A model generated the notes under the pieces. That model was not told the origin of the DNA. It saw only the letters and a program-made list of their open reading frames with translations, and did no database searches. DNA of 31,953 nucleotides from Pseudomonadota bacterium (GTDB lineage: Bacteria > Pseudomonadota > Gammaproteobacteria > Burkholderiales > Burkholderiaceae_E), in NCBI GenBank assembly GCA_023388075.1, contig JAEWGX010000059.1, positions 1-31,953 of the forward strand, written 5' to 3'. Below, one piece after another: positions 6,723 to 14,346 of this stretch (positions are counted from its first letter, which is position 1; each line of letters starts with the position of its first letter). Both the position numbers and the translations under genes were made by a program.

Positions 6723-9441
6723 TGCGCGCACCGCGCAGCAGCGCCTCGACCTCCACCGCCGCCATCGGCTTGCCGTAGAGATAGCCCTGCCCTTGCGCGC
6801 AGCCGGCTTCGAGCAGCGTGCGGTGCTGCGCGCTGGTCTCGACGCCCTCGGCGACGACGGTGAGGCCGAGGTTGGCGCCGAGCGAGATGATGGTGTGCAC
6901 CAGCGCGAGGTTGTCGCCGTTCTCGGGGATACCCTGGGTGAAGCTGCGGTCGATCTTCAGTATGTCGACCGGAAAGCGGCGCAGGCTGCCGAGCGACGAG
7001 TAGCCGATCCCGAAATCGTCCACCGCGAGCCGCACGCCCAGGTCCGCCAGCCGCTGCAGCGACGCCTCGGGATCCTGCTGTCCCATGATGGTGCCCTCGG
7101 TGATCTCGAGGCAGAGCAGCGAGGCTGGCCATCCCGTCTCGGCGATGATGCCGGCCACCCGTCCCGGCATCTCGGGATCCCAGAAGTTTCGCGGCGACAG
7201 GTTGACCGCCATCGTGATGTCGCCGAGACCGTCGGCGCGCCAGCGGGCGGCCTGCGCGCAGGCGGTGCGCAGCACCCAGTCGCTGATCGCGTCGATCACG
7301 CCGATCTCCTCGGCGAGCGGGATGAAGCGGTCCGGGCCGACCTGGCCGAGCTCCGGATGACTCCAGCGCAGCAGCGCCTCCACCCCCAGCAGCCGTCCCG
7401 ATGCGAGGTCGGTGTAGGGTTGGTACTGCAGGTGAAGCTGGTCGCGCTCGATGGCATGCCGCAAGCCGTTCACCAGCGCGAGGCGGGTCCGCGCGGCTAT
7501 CGAGACTTGCGCGGAGAACACCTGGAAGTTGTTGCGGCCGCGGCCCTTGGCTTCGTACATCGCCATGTCGGCGTGGGTGACCAATGCCTCGAACTCGGTC
7601 GCGTCGTCCGGATAGAAGCTGAGGCCGATGCTCGCCGAAAGCGAGACGACATGCCCGCCGCAGGCGATCGGCTCGGAGATCGCCGCGAGCAGCGTCCGCG
7701 CGAGGCGCGCCGCGTCCCGTTCGTCCGCGAGCTCGGACAGCAGCACGTTGAACTCGTCGCCACCCACCCGGGCCACCAGGTCGGTGGCCCGCAGGCAGTC
7801 GCAGATCCGCCGGCTCACGGTGCGCAGGACGTGATCGCCGACGGTGTGGCCGTAGTTGTCGTTCACCGGCTTGAAGCCGTCCAGATCGACGAAGAGCAGC
7901 GCCAGCCGCTGCCCCTCCCGGGCGGCGCGGCCGATTGCCCGGGCACTCGCTTCCTCGAACGCCGCCCGGTTGGGGAGCTGCGTCAGCATGTCGTGATTGG
8001 CCAGGTGCTTCAGCCGGTTCTCGTAGTCCCGGAAGGCCGAGTTGTCGCTGAAGATGCCCACGTAGTGCGCGATGGAGCCGTCCTCGGCCGGCACGCTGGC
8101 CAGGCTCAGCCGCATCGGATACGCCTCGCCGTTCTTGCGGACGTTGTTCAGCTCCCCCTGCCAGCGGCCGTCCCGCTGCAGTGCACGGACTATGCGCCGC
8201 AGCTTGCGGGTGTCGCCCGCGCGCATGTTCAGGTACGCCGGCACCTTGCCGATCACTTCGGCCTGCGTGTAGCCGGTGATCGCGGTGAAGGCGCCGTTCA
8301 CGGAGACGACCTGGAAGCGCGGGTCGGTGATCACCACCGCCTCGGTCATGTTCTCCATGGCATTGGTCGCGATGCGCAGCTGGCGCTCGACGGCGAGCCG
8401 TTCGCTCACGTCGCGCAGGATCGCGAGCAGGGCCGGACGGTCGCCCCACGTGGTGGCGCTGCACTTGACCTCGACCGCGACCACGCCTCCTCCGGCGGTT
8501 CGCAGGCCCGCCTGCTGGGCCGCCGGCTGCTGCGCGCCGACGGGGGGGCGCGCGACCGGTGCATCGAACAGGCTGTCCCACGGGACGCCGATCAGCTCAT
8601 TGGCCGGCCGGCCGATCATGCGCTCGACGTACTGGTTGACCTCGCGCACCAGTCCCTTGGCGGTGTCGATCACGATCAGGCCGTCGCTCGCGCCCTGCAT
8701 CAGGGTGCGGTACTGCTCCTCGGAGCTGCGGACGCTGCGCACGATGCGCAGCGTGAGGTAGGTACCCAGCAGCACCAGTATGAAGACGGTACCGAGGGTG
8801 AAGGCCATCAGGAGCGTGGAGACCTGCCGCGCGGTCTCCCCGAGCGATTCGGTGAAGGCGGCCTCGAGCGGATGGACCGAGTCGTTCAGGTCCTCGACCC
8901 GGGTGAGGAGCTCGGAGATCCGGATCTCGGACGGCCAGGCCGACTCGATCTCGCGCTGGAGCTCGCGCGCCACCGCCTGCATCTCCAGGATGTGGGCGTC
9001 TCCGCCTCGCCAGTACGTGATCGTGCGCTGCAGCTGCGGCAGGCGGTGGCAGCAGCGGTACAGCCAGATGAGCGACGGCACGTCGGCCGGATGGTTGCCC
9101 CCGTCCAGGAAGCCCTGGACCGCGACCGCGCGGTCCGACTCCGGCTTCTCCAGCTCGAGGCGCGCGCTGCGGTCGCCCAGCGGAACCGCGACCGACTCCT
9201 CGAAGCGCCTCAGGTACTCCCGGTCGCCGGTCTGTCCATAGCGGTAGAGCGAAAAGGCGGCGTCGCGCTGTGCCTTGGACCAGTAGCCCTCGCCGGCCAC
9301 GTAGCTGCGCACCGCCGACTGGACGGCGATCGCGGCGAACGTCATCGCCACCGAGATGGCCGTGATGCCGAGGAAGATGAAGGCTACCGCCAACAGCTTC
9401 CACGGCAACGGTGACCGCTGCACCGATCGGGACCGGAACAT
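6694..9441 (-). CDS. Membrane-anchored PAS-PAS-GGDEF-EAL cyclic-di-GMP protein
   Basis: Bifunctional-type c-di-GMP enzyme of 915 residues. Layout: transmembrane helix 1 (about 14-42), a ~165-residue periplasmic sensor region with no recognised domain, transmembrane helix 2 (about 209-233), PAS 1 (about 243-345), PAS 2 (about 355-470), GGDEF (about 475-640), EAL (about 650-905). The cyclase motif GGDEF is intact (560-564), as is the inhibitory I-site RATD (551-554) five residues before it. The EAL domain keeps EAL (688-690), N747, LEIT (E779), DDFG (D808-D809), K829 in ILKIDRSF and E865 in VAEGVET. Both cyclase and phosphodiesterase activities look possible. The ribosome-binding site is weak. 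It is transcribed alone, and its last 29 bp overlap the end of the Mo subunit gene. Confidence 0.93.
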   Translation of the reverse strand: MFRSRSVQRSPLPWKLLAVAFIFLGITAISVAMTFAAIAVQSAVRSYVAGEGYWSKAQRDAAFSLYRYGQTGDREYLRRFEESVAVPLGDRSARLELEKPESDRAVAVQGFLDGGNHPADVPSLIWLYRCCHRLPQLQRTITYWRGGDAHILEMQAVARELQREIESAWPSEIRISELLTRVEDLNDSVHPLEAAFTESLGETARQVSTLLMAFTLGTVFILVLLGTYLTLRIVRSVRSSEEQYRTLMQGASDGLIVIDTAKGLVREVNQYVERMIGRPANELIGVPWDSLFDAPVARPPVGAQQPAAQQAGLRTAGGGVVAVEVKCSATTWGDRPALLAILRDVSERLAVERQLRIATNAMENMTEAVVITDPRFQVVSVNGAFTAITGYTQAEVIGKVPAYLNMRAGDTRKLRRIVRALQRDGRWQGELNNVRKNGEAYPMRLSLASVPAEDGSIAHYVGIFSDNSAFRDYENRLKHLANHDMLTQLPNRAAFEEASARAIGRAAREGQRLALLFVDLDGFKPVNDNYGHTVGDHVLRTVSRRICDCLRATDLVARVGGDEFNVLLSELADERDAARLARTLLAAISEPIACGGHVVSLSASIGLSFYPDDATEFEALVTHADMAMYEAKGRGRNNFQVFSAQVSIAARTRLALVNGLRHAIERDQLHLQYQPYTDLASGRLLGVEALLRWSHPELGQVGPDRFIPLAEEIGVIDAISDWVLRTACAQAARWRADGLGDITMAVNLSPRNFWDPEMPGRVAGIIAETGWPASLLCLEITEGTIMGQQDPEASLQRLADLGVRLAVDDFGIGYSSLGSLRRFPVDILKIDRSFTQGIPENGDNLALVHTIISLGANLGLTVVAEGVETSAQHRTLLEAGCAQGQGYLYGKPMAAVEVEALLRGARISRDAALIG

Positions 9442-9560
9442 GTCGACGGCAGCTCAGCTCGCCAGTACCGGACACCGCGCCAGCGTCGCGGCGGTTTCCC
9501 GGCGGAGTCGAGAGTCAGGGTCCATGTCAGGTAGCGAACGAGGCAGGTCGCGTAGCTTCG

Positions 9561-9588
9561 CGCGCGCAGCAGGTCGGCGCTGCGCGCG
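9561..9588. repeat. 10-bp inverted repeat between oxidase and GGDEF-EAL genes
   Basis: CGCGCGCAGC at 9561-9570 pairs perfectly with GCTGCGCGCG at 9579-9588 around an 8-base loop. It lies in the 201-bp gap (9442-9642) downstream of the dimetal oxidase gene and upstream of the GGDEF-EAL gene, both minus strand. No U-run follows on either strand, so it would be a Rho-independent-like hairpin only in shape. I see nothing else definite in this gap. Confidence 0.45.
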
Positions 9589-9642
9589 GGCGATGAGCGG
9601 CCGCGGCGGCCGACCGCCGGCGGCCATCACCACGCGCCGTGG

Positions 9643-10446
9643 TCAGGCCCGCCGTCGCTCGCGACGCTCCGCCATCACCAGTGGCGGCACCACGCTGCGC
9701 CCGAGCTCCGTGCTGTCGAGCGCGCAGTCCAGCGTCATGCGCATGTAGTCGTAGCTCTTCAGGATGCAGGTGCGCAGCAGCGCGATGCCGCGTGACCCCG
9801 GGTCGCGCCCCATGATGGTGCAGATGATGTCGAGCGCTTCCCAGGGATGCTTGTCGTCGTACTCGGCATGCATCCTCAACCACTTCATCGCCTTTCGACG
9901 GACCTCGACCGGGAACGAGCTCTCGTAGGTGTCCCTGGAGCAGACCACCATCGACCACTCCCCGGTCGCCCCCTCGATGGCGTAGTTGGTCGCCGCCATC
10001 GCCGCGGCCAGCGAATCCCGTTCGCAGGTGTGCCAGCACCAGTGGCTGAGAACATGCGAGGACATCGGCACGCGCCCTTCGATCAGCTCGTCGCGCGATA
10101 CGCCGCTCGCCTCGGCCCATTCGATCCAGTGGTCGGCATGGTTCTGCTCGACGCGGATGTTGCGGATCAGGTAGCGCCGCGCCATGTCGTGGCCGCGCGT
10201 GCGCCCATACTGCACCTTGACCAGGTTCATCGCCATGTACTGCGGGAACTGCTCGATCACCGGCCACACGCCGGCGAGGAAGGTCCGGGTCTCCTGTTCG
10301 CCGAGCCGGGCATCACGCATCTGCCGGAACAGCTCGTGCCCGACCACGCGGCCCCGGGCATCGGCGCAATCCGCCACCAGGTCCTGCGCCCAGTCCGGAT
10401 AGCTGGTGATATCGAGCAACGGCCCGGTCCTAATGAATTCTTGCAT
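9643..10446 (-). CDS. Haem-oxygenase-like dimetal oxidase (CADD/TenA-fold family)
   Basis: A 267-residue all-helical protein of the iron-containing redox enzyme group (haem-oxygenase-like diiron or Fe/Mn oxidases, often mis-annotated TenA or PqqC). The ligand pattern is visible: E100 with H103 (or H106) in VEQNHADHW, E158 in NYAIEGATGEW, and H193, D197, H200 in HAEYDDKH, the H-x3-D-x2-H signature of the fold. Known relatives make or modify small molecules using O2: CADD in p-aminobenzoate synthesis, UndA in fatty-acid decarboxylation, SznF and BesC. The start at MQEFIRTG follows AGGGAAG; an upstream in-frame Met adds only unsupported residues. No pathway partner lies beside it. Substrate unknown. 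Confidence 0.85.
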   Translation of the reverse strand: MQEFIRTGPLLDITSYPDWAQDLVADCADARGRVVGHELFRQMRDARLGEQETRTFLAGVWPVIEQFPQYMAMNLVKVQYGRTRGHDMARRYLIRNIRVEQNHADHWIEWAEASGVSRDELIEGRVPMSSHVLSHWCWHTCERDSLAAAMAATNYAIEGATGEWSMVVCSRDTYESSFPVEVRRKAMKWLRMHAEYDDKHPWEALDIICTIMGRDPGSRGIALLRTCILKSYDYMRMTLDCALDSTELGRSVVPPLVMAERRERRRA

Positions 10447-10539
10447 TGGTCTTCCCTGATGATGCCGCCGGCCTGTCATCGCCGCGACCGGGCCGATCGT
10501 ACGCATGTTGCTTCGTGGCTCGCGACGTACCGCGAAACT

Positions 10540-10563
10540 ACACGAGCCGGGCGATGCTCGTGT
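10540..10563. repeat. 8-bp inverted repeat upstream of the dimetal oxidase
   Basis: ACACGAGC (10540-10547) and GCTCGTGT (10556-10563) form a perfect inverted repeat with an 8-bp spacer. It sits about 94 bp before the start codon of the oxidase in the 251-bp gap 10447-10697. It could be an operator, or a hairpin ending transcripts from the GNAT gene; no U-run follows on the minus strand. The rest of the gap shows nothing I can support. Confidence 0.4.
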
Positions 10564-10697
10564 GTCTAATCGCACGCCGATGGGAAGCGGTGCCCACCAG
10601 GGCTGAATTGGCGTTTCACTTCGTTGCCGGCACGACACACCGCGCCTTCGACCGACGGCCGAGGCTCACCAGGCGCTGCGCTCGACGCCGCGCGCGC

Positions 10698-11162
10698 TCA
10701 GCCTGCGAGCAGGTCCTTCGCGAGGCGCACTCCGTCCTCCTCGCCGAGGTAGTAGCCAGGCACGCGGGCGATTTCGCGATACCCCAGGCGGCGATAGAAG
10801 GCGCGTGCAGCGTCGTTGCCGCAGCGGGCCTCGAGGTACACGGCGCCGATGCCGGCAGTCAGCGCGCACTTCTCCAGCCAGGCGACCAGGGCGGTCGCCA
10901 CGCCCAGGCGACGCGACGCGGGCTCGACCGCGAGAAGCAGCAGGTGCGCCTCGTCGTCCTTGTATTGCATGAGGCCGAAGCCGGCCAGCCGCTCGGCGCG
11001 ACACGCCACGGCGACATTGACGTCGGGGCTGCGCGACGCGGCCTCGATGCGCCGCGGCGTCCAGCGCCAACCCAGCCCCTGCTCGATGTGGTCCCGCGAC
11101 AGCTCCGCGATCAGCCGGGCATCCGGCGGCGCGGCCAGGCGGATCTGCAGGTCCGTGATCAT
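10698..11162 (-). CDS. GNAT family N-acetyltransferase, RimI-like
   Basis: Acetyl-CoA-dependent N-acetyltransferase of 154 residues. Motif A, which binds the CoA pyrophosphate, is ASRRLGVATALV (R-x-x-G-x-A). Motif B includes ARAFYRRLGYREI, typical of RimI-like enzymes that acetylate protein N-termini, though small-molecule substrates are equally possible. The C-terminal YYLGEEDGVRLAKDL also fits RimI-like proteins. The start is uncertain. I use ATG (MITDLQIRL) with AGGA upstream; an in-frame GTG at 11198 would add 12 residues and also has a GAGG upstream. It follows the TRAP operon on the same strand. Confidence 0.82.
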   Translation of the reverse strand: MITDLQIRLAAPPDARLIAELSRDHIEQGLGWRWTPRRIEAASRSPDVNVAVACRAERLAGFGLMQYKDDEAHLLLLAVEPASRRLGVATALVAWLEKCALTAGIGAVYLEARCGNDAARAFYRRLGYREIARVPGYYLGEEDGVRLAKDLLAG

Positions 11163-11222
11163 GGTGTCCTGCTCCGCCGTCGGCGAAGGCCCGCTCACGC
11201 GGACCTCGCCTGGCGGCTACTA

Positions 11223-11238
11223 CCCGGGGATGCCCGGG
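11223..11238 (-). terminator. Weak hairpin just after the TRAP dctP stop
   Basis: CCCGGG-GATG-CCCGGG forms a 6-bp stem with a 4-base loop directly after the minus-strand dctP stop codon. No U-run follows, so terminator function is doubtful. It may also only separate dctP from the GNAT gene. Confidence 0.25.
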
Positions 11239-11239
11239 A

Positions 11240-12289
11240 TCACTTCTTCATCGACTCGGTGAGCTTCTTCACCTCGGCACGATACTCGGCCAGGATGGCC
11301 TTGCCGTCCATGCCCTTGCCGTCGACCATCTTGATCCACTCCGCCTCGAACTTGCCGGTTCGCTCGGCCACCGCCTTGACCAGCGCGTCGCCGGCCGGAA
11401 CCACTTCGCCGCCACCCGCCTTGAATGCGTCGAATCCGGCACCCGCGTTGGAATCCCAGGCCTTGCCGACGTTGCGCGAGAAGGCTTCGCCGGAGATCTT
11501 CGTGATCGCCTCCTGGTCCTTCTTCGAGATGGCATTCCAGCGATCCGTGTTCATGATCACGCTGTGGCTGTCGGAGTAGAGGCCCCCGGGGAACTGGGTC
11601 GCGTACTTGAGCAGCTTGTCCAGCTTGAACGAGACGATGCTCTCGCCGGGGAACATCACGCCGTCCACCACGCCGGAGGAGAGCAGCTCGTAGGACTCCG
11701 GAGCCGGCTTGGAGATGGTGTTCACGCCCAGCGCGTTCGCCACGTCGGCCGCGATGCCGCCCCCGACCCGGATCTTGAGCCCCTGGAAGTCCTCGACCTT
11801 GCGGATGGGGTGCTTGGCGTTCCAGAAGATGCCGGGTCCGTGCGTGTAGATGGTGAGCAGCTTGACGCCCTTGTGCTCGCCCTCCTTCAGGAAGTGCTTG
11901 CTGTAGATGCGCCAGAGCGCGACCGAGTTGACCTCGGCGTTGTCACCGGAGAACGGAAGCACGCCCACGCGGACCAGTTGGAACCGGGCCGGCGTGTAGG
12001 CATGCGAGACGAAGGCGATGTCGGCCAGGCCGTCGCGCACCGCGTCGAAGTGGTTGGTCGGGTTGGTCACCGGCTTGGGCAGCAGCTTGATCTTGACCCG
12101 GCCCTCGGTGACTTTCTCCACTTCCTGCATCCAGGGCATCATGCCGTCGCGGACCAGCATGTGAGACGGCGGCACCCAGGCGGACATGCTGAGCTCGACA
12201 GCCTTCGCCGGCAGCGCGGCGGTGGCCAGGCCCAATCCGAGCAGCCCTGTGGCGATGGGCCCGAGGCCCGGTTTCAGCCAGTTATTCAT
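11240..12289 (-). CDS. dctP: TRAP transporter substrate-binding protein (DctP family)
   Basis: Periplasmic solute receptor (349 residues) of a tripartite ATP-independent periplasmic transporter. It has a Sec signal peptide (about 1-30, hydrophobic GLLGLGLATAALPAKA, cleavage probably after AKA). DctP-family features include HFDAVRDGLADIAFVSHAYT, GLKIRVGGGIAADVANALGV (around the Arg that normally clamps the ligand carboxylate) and DGVMFPGESI. The start has GGAGA upstream. It is the last gene of a dctQ-dctM-dctP operon, an unusual order since dctP is often first; the gap to dctM is 95 bp. The ligand is unknown; a sugar acid or other organic acid would fit the neighbouring dehydratase. Confidence 0.92.
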   Translation of the reverse strand: MNNWLKPGLGPIATGLLGLGLATAALPAKAVELSMSAWVPPSHMLVRDGMMPWMQEVEKVTEGRVKIKLLPKPVTNPTNHFDAVRDGLADIAFVSHAYTPARFQLVRVGVLPFSGDNAEVNSVALWRIYSKHFLKEGEHKGVKLLTIYTHGPGIFWNAKHPIRKVEDFQGLKIRVGGGIAADVANALGVNTISKPAPESYELLSSGVVDGVMFPGESIVSFKLDKLLKYATQFPGGLYSDSHSVIMNTDRWNAISKKDQEAITKISGEAFSRNVGKAWDSNAGAGFDAFKAGGGEVVPAGDALVKAVAERTGKFEAEWIKMVDGKGMDGKAILAEYRAEVKKLTESMKK

Positions 12290-12384
12290 TGGTCGTGTCT
12301 CCTCTCGGTAGCGGTTGTCGGCGGAGATTAGCATGATCGCGCCGGGGGCTTCCGCGGCCGCCGGGCCGTGCGGGCCGTGGGCGG

Positions 12385-13677
12385 TCAGAACAGCAGGTGC
12401 GGCAACCAGGTCGACAACGACGGCACCGCCACCAGGATCGCAAGCCGGATCACGTCCGCGACGACGAACGGCATCACCCCGTGGTAGATGGTACCGGTGC
12501 TCACGTGCGGAAGCAGCGTGCGCAGCACGAAGATATTCATGCCCACCGGCGGGCTGATCAGCCCGATCTCGACCACCACCACCACCAGGATGCCGAACCA
12601 GAGCGGATCGAACCCGAGATGCACCACCAGCGGGAACAGCACCGGCACGGTCAGCAGGATCATCGAGAGCTCTTCCATCGCCGTGCCGAGCAGGACGTAG
12701 ATCACGCAGATCAGCACGATCACGGTCATCGGGCTCACCTGGAACTGCTCGACGTAGTTCCTCAGGTCCTCCGGCATGGAGGTGAAATTCACGAAGTTGG
12801 CGAAGATCAGGGCGCCGATCAGGATGACGAAGAGCATCGCCGTCGTCCGCGCGCTCTCCACCAGCACCTGGGCCAGCACCGACCAGGTGAGGGCGCGCCG
12901 CGCCAGCGCGAACACGAAGGCGCCGAACGCGCCGATGCCCGCGCCCTCCGTGACCGTGAAGGCACCGGCGTAGATGCCGCCCATGACCAGCGTGAACAGC
13001 ACGACCACGCCCCAGATGCCACGCAGCGCCTGCCAGCGTTGCGGCCACGGAGTGCGCTCGCCGGGCGGCCCCGCGGCAGGATCCCGCCAGGTCTGCCAGG
13101 CGACTGCGAGCATCAGCAGCACCGTGGCGATGATTCCCGGGATCACGCCGGCGGCGAACATCGCGCCGATGTTGATCTCCGTCATCAGGGCGTAGATCAC
13201 CATGATCACCGAGGGCGGTATCAGGATCCCCAGGGTGCCGCCGGCGGCGATCGAGCCCGTGGCGAGCCGATCGCTGTACCCGTAGCTGCGCATCGATGGA
13301 TAGGCCACCCGCGACATGGTCGCCGCGGTAGCGATGGAAGAGCCGCAGATGGAGCCGAACCCCGCGCAGGCGATGATGGTGGACATCGCCAGCCCGCCGC
13401 GCCAGTGGCCGATGAACGCATAGGCCGCCTGGAAGAGCTCCCGCGACAGGCCCGCCCGGCTCACGAAGTTGCCCATCAGGATGAAGAGCGGTATCACCGA
13501 GAGCGTGTAGGAGAAGCCCGTCTCGTACATCAGCGTGCCGGCGGAGGCGAGCGCGGGATTCCAGCCGCGGATGAGCGCGAGACCGAAGAAGCCGACGATG
13601 CCCATGGCGAACGCGATCGGCACCCGGATCGCGCTCAGCGCGAACATGGCGAGCAGGCCGAGCAGGGCCTCGCTCAT
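12385..13677 (-). CDS. dctM: TRAP transporter large permease subunit (DctM family)
   Basis: Integral membrane subunit of 430 residues with about 12 hydrophobic segments, the usual size for DctM. It moves solute together with Na+ or H+. Family motifs are GGTLGILIPPSVIMVIYAL (first half) and FTVTEGAGIGAFGAFVFAL (second half), plus LISPPVGMNIFVLRTL near the C-terminus. The start MSEALLGLLAMF is the normal DctM beginning; the open frame before it overlaps dctQ and has no similarity. It follows dctQ with a 28-bp gap and precedes dctP. Confidence 0.93.
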   Translation of the reverse strand: MSEALLGLLAMFALSAIRVPIAFAMGIVGFFGLALIRGWNPALASAGTLMYETGFSYTLSVIPLFILMGNFVSRAGLSRELFQAAYAFIGHWRGGLAMSTIIACAGFGSICGSSIATAATMSRVAYPSMRSYGYSDRLATGSIAAGGTLGILIPPSVIMVIYALMTEINIGAMFAAGVIPGIIATVLLMLAVAWQTWRDPAAGPPGERTPWPQRWQALRGIWGVVVLFTLVMGGIYAGAFTVTEGAGIGAFGAFVFALARRALTWSVLAQVLVESARTTAMLFVILIGALIFANFVNFTSMPEDLRNYVEQFQVSPMTVIVLICVIYVLLGTAMEELSMILLTVPVLFPLVVHLGFDPLWFGILVVVVVEIGLISPPVGMNIFVLRTLLPHVSTGTIYHGVMPFVVADVIRLAILVAVPSLSTWLPHLLF

Positions 13678-13705
13678 CGGACCGCTCGAGGAAAGCGGCT
13701 CAACG

Positions 13706-14242
13706 CTAGAGGCCGGTCGCGCTGCCGCCCGCGGCCGGGTCGGCGAGCGGACCGGCCGGTGGCGCGGAAGCGGCAGCCACCAGGTGAACCACACCCGTGG
13801 CCAGGGTGAGGAAGGCCATCAGGTAGACGAAGGGCGCGATCGGGAACTTGAGCGTCTGGGTGACGTCGCCGATCTCGGCAAAGGAGCCGGCCTTGCGCCA
13901 GAGGAGCCACGCCATGCCGGCAAGCGCCACGGCGCAGACCAGGTGGATCACCACGTGCATCGCCCGGCGAAAGGCCTGCGGGAAGAACCGGTCGAACGCG
14001 TCGATGGTCACGTGCTCGTTCTTGCGCGAGACCAGCGGCAGGCCGGCGAAGATCAGCACCGCCATCATCATCTCGGTCACCTCGAATCCGCCCTTGATCG
14101 GCGCGTTGAAGAAGTAGCGCAGCACCACGTCGACGAAGGTGAGCAGCATCATCGCGAAGAGCAGCCCGCCTGCCACCGAAGCGAGCAGGATGTCGCAGAT
14201 GCGGGCGATTCGGTGGCGGCGACCACTGGCCGGGTCGTTCAT
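13706..14242 (-). CDS. dctQ: TRAP transporter small permease subunit (DctQ family)
   Basis: Small four-helix membrane subunit, 178 residues, that bridges the receptor and the large permease. Hydrophobic helices lie near residues 15-37, 55-72, 95-115 and 135-160. The DctQ-type segments TFVDVVLRYFFNAPIKGGFEVTE and SRKNEHVTIDAF are seen. The start MNDPASGRR was chosen because the upstream in-frame part is short, unlike the family and reaches into the divergent promoter region; no strong ribosome-binding site is visible. First gene of the minus-strand TRAP operon. Confidence 0.9.
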   Translation of the reverse strand: MNDPASGRRHRIARICDILLASVAGGLLFAMMLLTFVDVVLRYFFNAPIKGGFEVTEMMMAVLIFAGLPLVSRKNEHVTIDAFDRFFPQAFRRAMHVVIHLVCAVALAGMAWLLWRKAGSFAEIGDVTQTLKFPIAPFVYLMAFLTLATGVVHLVAAASAPPAGPLADPAAGGSATGL

Positions 14243-14346
14243 CGGTATCGTCGAGGGAAGGGAGCAGGTCGTTGGTTGGGCTAATCTACCGGATTCGCGA
14301 GGTCCGGCCAATGCGGGCTAATCGGGGTATCGAGGGAGGAATCGAC
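14243..14346. promoter_or_regulatory. Divergent promoter region between TRAP operon and dehydratase gene
   Basis: A 104-bp divergent gap. It holds a 9-bp direct repeat GGGCTAATC (14278-14286 and 14315-14323, 37 bp apart). It also holds two related blocks, CGGTATCGTCGAGGG near 14243 and GGGGTATCGAGGG near 14324. This layout suits binding sites for a shared regulator, but no regulator gene lies in the window and I cannot place -35/-10 hexamers with confidence. Confidence 0.4.

Noticed and set aside
9643..10446. TenA thiaminase or PqqC
   Set aside because: The H-x3-D-x2-H metal motif and additional Glu ligands point to the dimetal oxidase group; there are no thiamine or pqq genes nearby.
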